A program made the position numbers and the translations under genes. This document shows, one piece after another, positions 62,902 through 64,000 of a stretch of DNA of 64,000 nucleotides. Numbering within the stretch: position 1 is the stretch's first letter; every line of letters begins with the position of its first letter. Below the pieces are notes generated by a model. The model was not told where the DNA came from. It ran no database searches and saw only the letters and a program-made list of their open reading frames with translations. Source of the DNA: Glaciecola sp947496235 (GTDB lineage: Bacteria; Pseudomonadota; Gammaproteobacteria; Enterobacterales; Alteromonadaceae); NCBI RefSeq assembly GCF_050306235.1, contig NZ_JBLWFH010000014.1:36157-100156 (forward strand), in the 5' to 3' direction.

Positions 62902-63882
62902 ATGAAGTTCAAGAACCGTAATTTGAGGGAAATAGGTGAAATGATTGTGGGTGATATGGATTATTTCCCTTACCGGTCTAGTAGCTACATTACTCAGTTC
63001 TTTGAGGACTGTGATCTTGATTTTGTCCATGATGGCTCTACTCGCAGAGTATGGGCTGCAGAACGAATGGCAGAATTACTAGATGAACCTCAGTCTATGG
63101 CTAATACTCTCCCAGATCGTTTTGTACATGTCCTTCAAGTCCTAATGCATAAATCTGATGCAGAAGATAACGATCAAGATCGGACACTTGCCCTTGAATT
63201 ACTAAATAAGCCATTGTCACGCGAAGGGTTCGAAGCATTCTATGGGGAGGATGATCTCCTTTATATTCGTCATATAGGAACAAAAACAGTTTCAACAATC
63301 ACCAATCCTCATAGGCCATTTACACCTAACGAAGTTAAAAAGAGAGAGCAATTAACAGAATATCTTGATAAATGCTCTGAAGATGAGTTGATTGAAGAGG
63401 TTTTGTTACCTTTATTTCGCCAGTTAGGGTATCACCGAATTACAGCTGCAGGTCATAAAGACAAAGCGCTGGAATACGGGAAAGATATTTGGATGAGATT
63501 TGTTTTGCCCACTCAGCATGTTCTCTATTTCGGAATACAAGCGAAAAAGGGAAAACTAGATTCTGCCGGTGTAACGAAATCATCAAATGCAAATATTGCT
63601 GAAATATACAATCAGGTACTGATGATGTTGGGCCATGAAATATTTGATCCTGAAACTAGTAAAAGGGTTTTAGTCGATCATGCATTTATCGTTGCAGGGG
63701 GAGAAATTACGAAGCAAGCTAGGAATTGGCTTGGGGGAAAACTAGATGCTTCTAAGAGAAGCCAAATACTCTTCATGGATAGGGAAGATATTTTAAACTT
63801 ATACACAGTATCTAATCTCCCTCTCCCAGAAGGGGCAGTTCCCAAACCAAAAGATATATTTGATGATGATATTCCATTTTAA
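62902..63882 (+). CDS. cassette-borne Mrr-like restriction endonuclease
   Basis: A 326-residue protein. Residues of about 145-290 look like an Mrr-type PD-(D/E)XK nuclease: LLPLFRQLGYHRITAAG, an acidic EYGKDIWMRF strand (Asp as metal ligand) and YFGIQAKKGK with the QxKK catalytic lysine, then AEIYNQVLMML. The N-terminal 130 residues are a separate helical domain that recalls the N-termini of abortive-infection proteins, which is tentative. AGGG precedes the ATG. A defence role is likely. The expected attC after it is interrupted. Confidence 0.75.
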   Translation: MKFKNRNLREIGEMIVGDMDYFPYRSSSYITQFFEDCDLDFVHDGSTRRVWAAERMAELLDEPQSMANTLPDRFVHVLQVLMHKSDAEDNDQDRTLALELLNKPLSREGFEAFYGEDDLLYIRHIGTKTVSTITNPHRPFTPNEVKKREQLTEYLDKCSEDELIEEVLLPLFRQLGYHRITAAGHKDKALEYGKDIWMRFVLPTQHVLYFGIQAKKGKLDSAGVTKSSNANIAEIYNQVLMMLGHEIFDPETSKRVLVDHAFIVAGGEITKQARNWLGGKLDASKRSQILFMDREDILNLYTVSNLPLPEGAVPKPKDIFDDDIPF

Positions 63883-63910
63883 AATGTGGAGTTCTAAATA
63901 CAAAAACATA

Positions 63911-64000
63911 ATCGGGTAGCCAGGGGTCTCTAACCCTCAGCCCCCACAACACCCTGCATGCGGCTCCGCACAGGGCGTTTCACTTAGGATAGTGAAGTGC
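63911..64000 (-). mobile_element. group II intron, 3' end (IIC-attC type)
   Basis: Read on the minus strand, the right edge has a domain V-like hairpin (CCCTG/CAGGG and TGCG/CGCA, 63952-63975, with a two-base bulge) followed by a GC-rich domain VI-like stem and a terminal CTACCCGAT ending at 63911. This is the usual 3' end of bacterial group II introns. The left flank reads AAAACATA, the start of an attC outer box (compare ACATAACAAAG at site B), so the intron seems to sit within the attC of the nuclease cassette, on the strand opposite to cassette transcription. The catalytic RNA body and reverse transcriptase would lie beyond the window. Confidence 0.7.

Overview
The window looks like chromosome from a marine gammaproteobacterium of the Alteromonadales (Alteromonadaceae/Glaciecola-like). 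This is inferred from the AT-leaning composition and from gene content: a TonB-dependent receptor, PEP-CTERM variant proteins, an M16 lipoprotein protease, an ECF sigma/von Willebrand cluster, a SulP transporter and an IbpA-type heat-shock gene with a ROSE-like leader. No rRNA, tRNA, CRISPR array or complete transposon was seen.

Layout. 1-2.9 kb: the 3' end of a TonB-dependent siderophore receptor gene, a PepSY membrane protein and a small membrane protein (iron uptake). 3-6.6 kb: an SDR-like oxidoreductase, two unknown envelope proteins and an S41 peptidase. 6.66-22.67 kb: a tightly packed 15-gene minus-strand operon. It encodes an HzsA-related haem lipoprotein, an SH3/beta-barrel protein, a second barrel, TlpA, DUF4266, DUF3570, an unknown exported protein, three TPR proteins, an unknown small exported protein, ExbB, two ExbD and an AgmX/PglI-type TonB-like protein. 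23.37-28.73 kb: a divergent three-gene operon with two CxxCH proteins (one with a LamG-like domain) and a Tat-exported DUF1501-like protein. Together these form the most interesting locus: a candidate proton-driven envelope machine resembling the Agl-Glt/Nfs systems of Myxococcus, linked to c-type haem and thiol-redox proteins.

28.7-36.4 kb: a DUF3592 protein, a hybrid histidine kinase, a PEP-CTERM-like protein, a CBS-pair protein, YceI and a SulP transporter. 36.9-45.5 kb: an AT-rich surface-glycan island (papain-like DUF1796 protein, sulfotransferase, nucleotidyltransferase, nucleotidyltransferase/kinase fusion, HAD phosphatase, GT61 and a three-domain glycosyltransferase). The island lies between the intact 3' end of sulP and a second, frameshifted copy of that same end, so it looks inserted. 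46.4-56 kb: an unknown 715-aa protein, an excalibur protein, ApbE, a vWA / ECF sigma / anti-sigma-like operon in which two proteins share a TonB-box-like motif, a second PEP-CTERM protein and a D-aminoacylase. 56.1-61.1 kb: a small heat-shock gene with a sigma32-like promoter and a ROSE-like thermometer, an M16 peptidase, a DMT transporter and a small membrane protein.

61.1-64 kb: a short chain of integron cassettes. attC-like sites follow a cassette without a clear ORF, a four-helix-type membrane protein, an unknown exported protein and an Mrr-like nuclease. No integrase is visible. The attC expected after the nuclease gene appears split by the 3' end of a minus-strand group II intron (IIC-attC type) that runs off the window.

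All family names are from reading the protein sequences and remembered family features; no database search was run.
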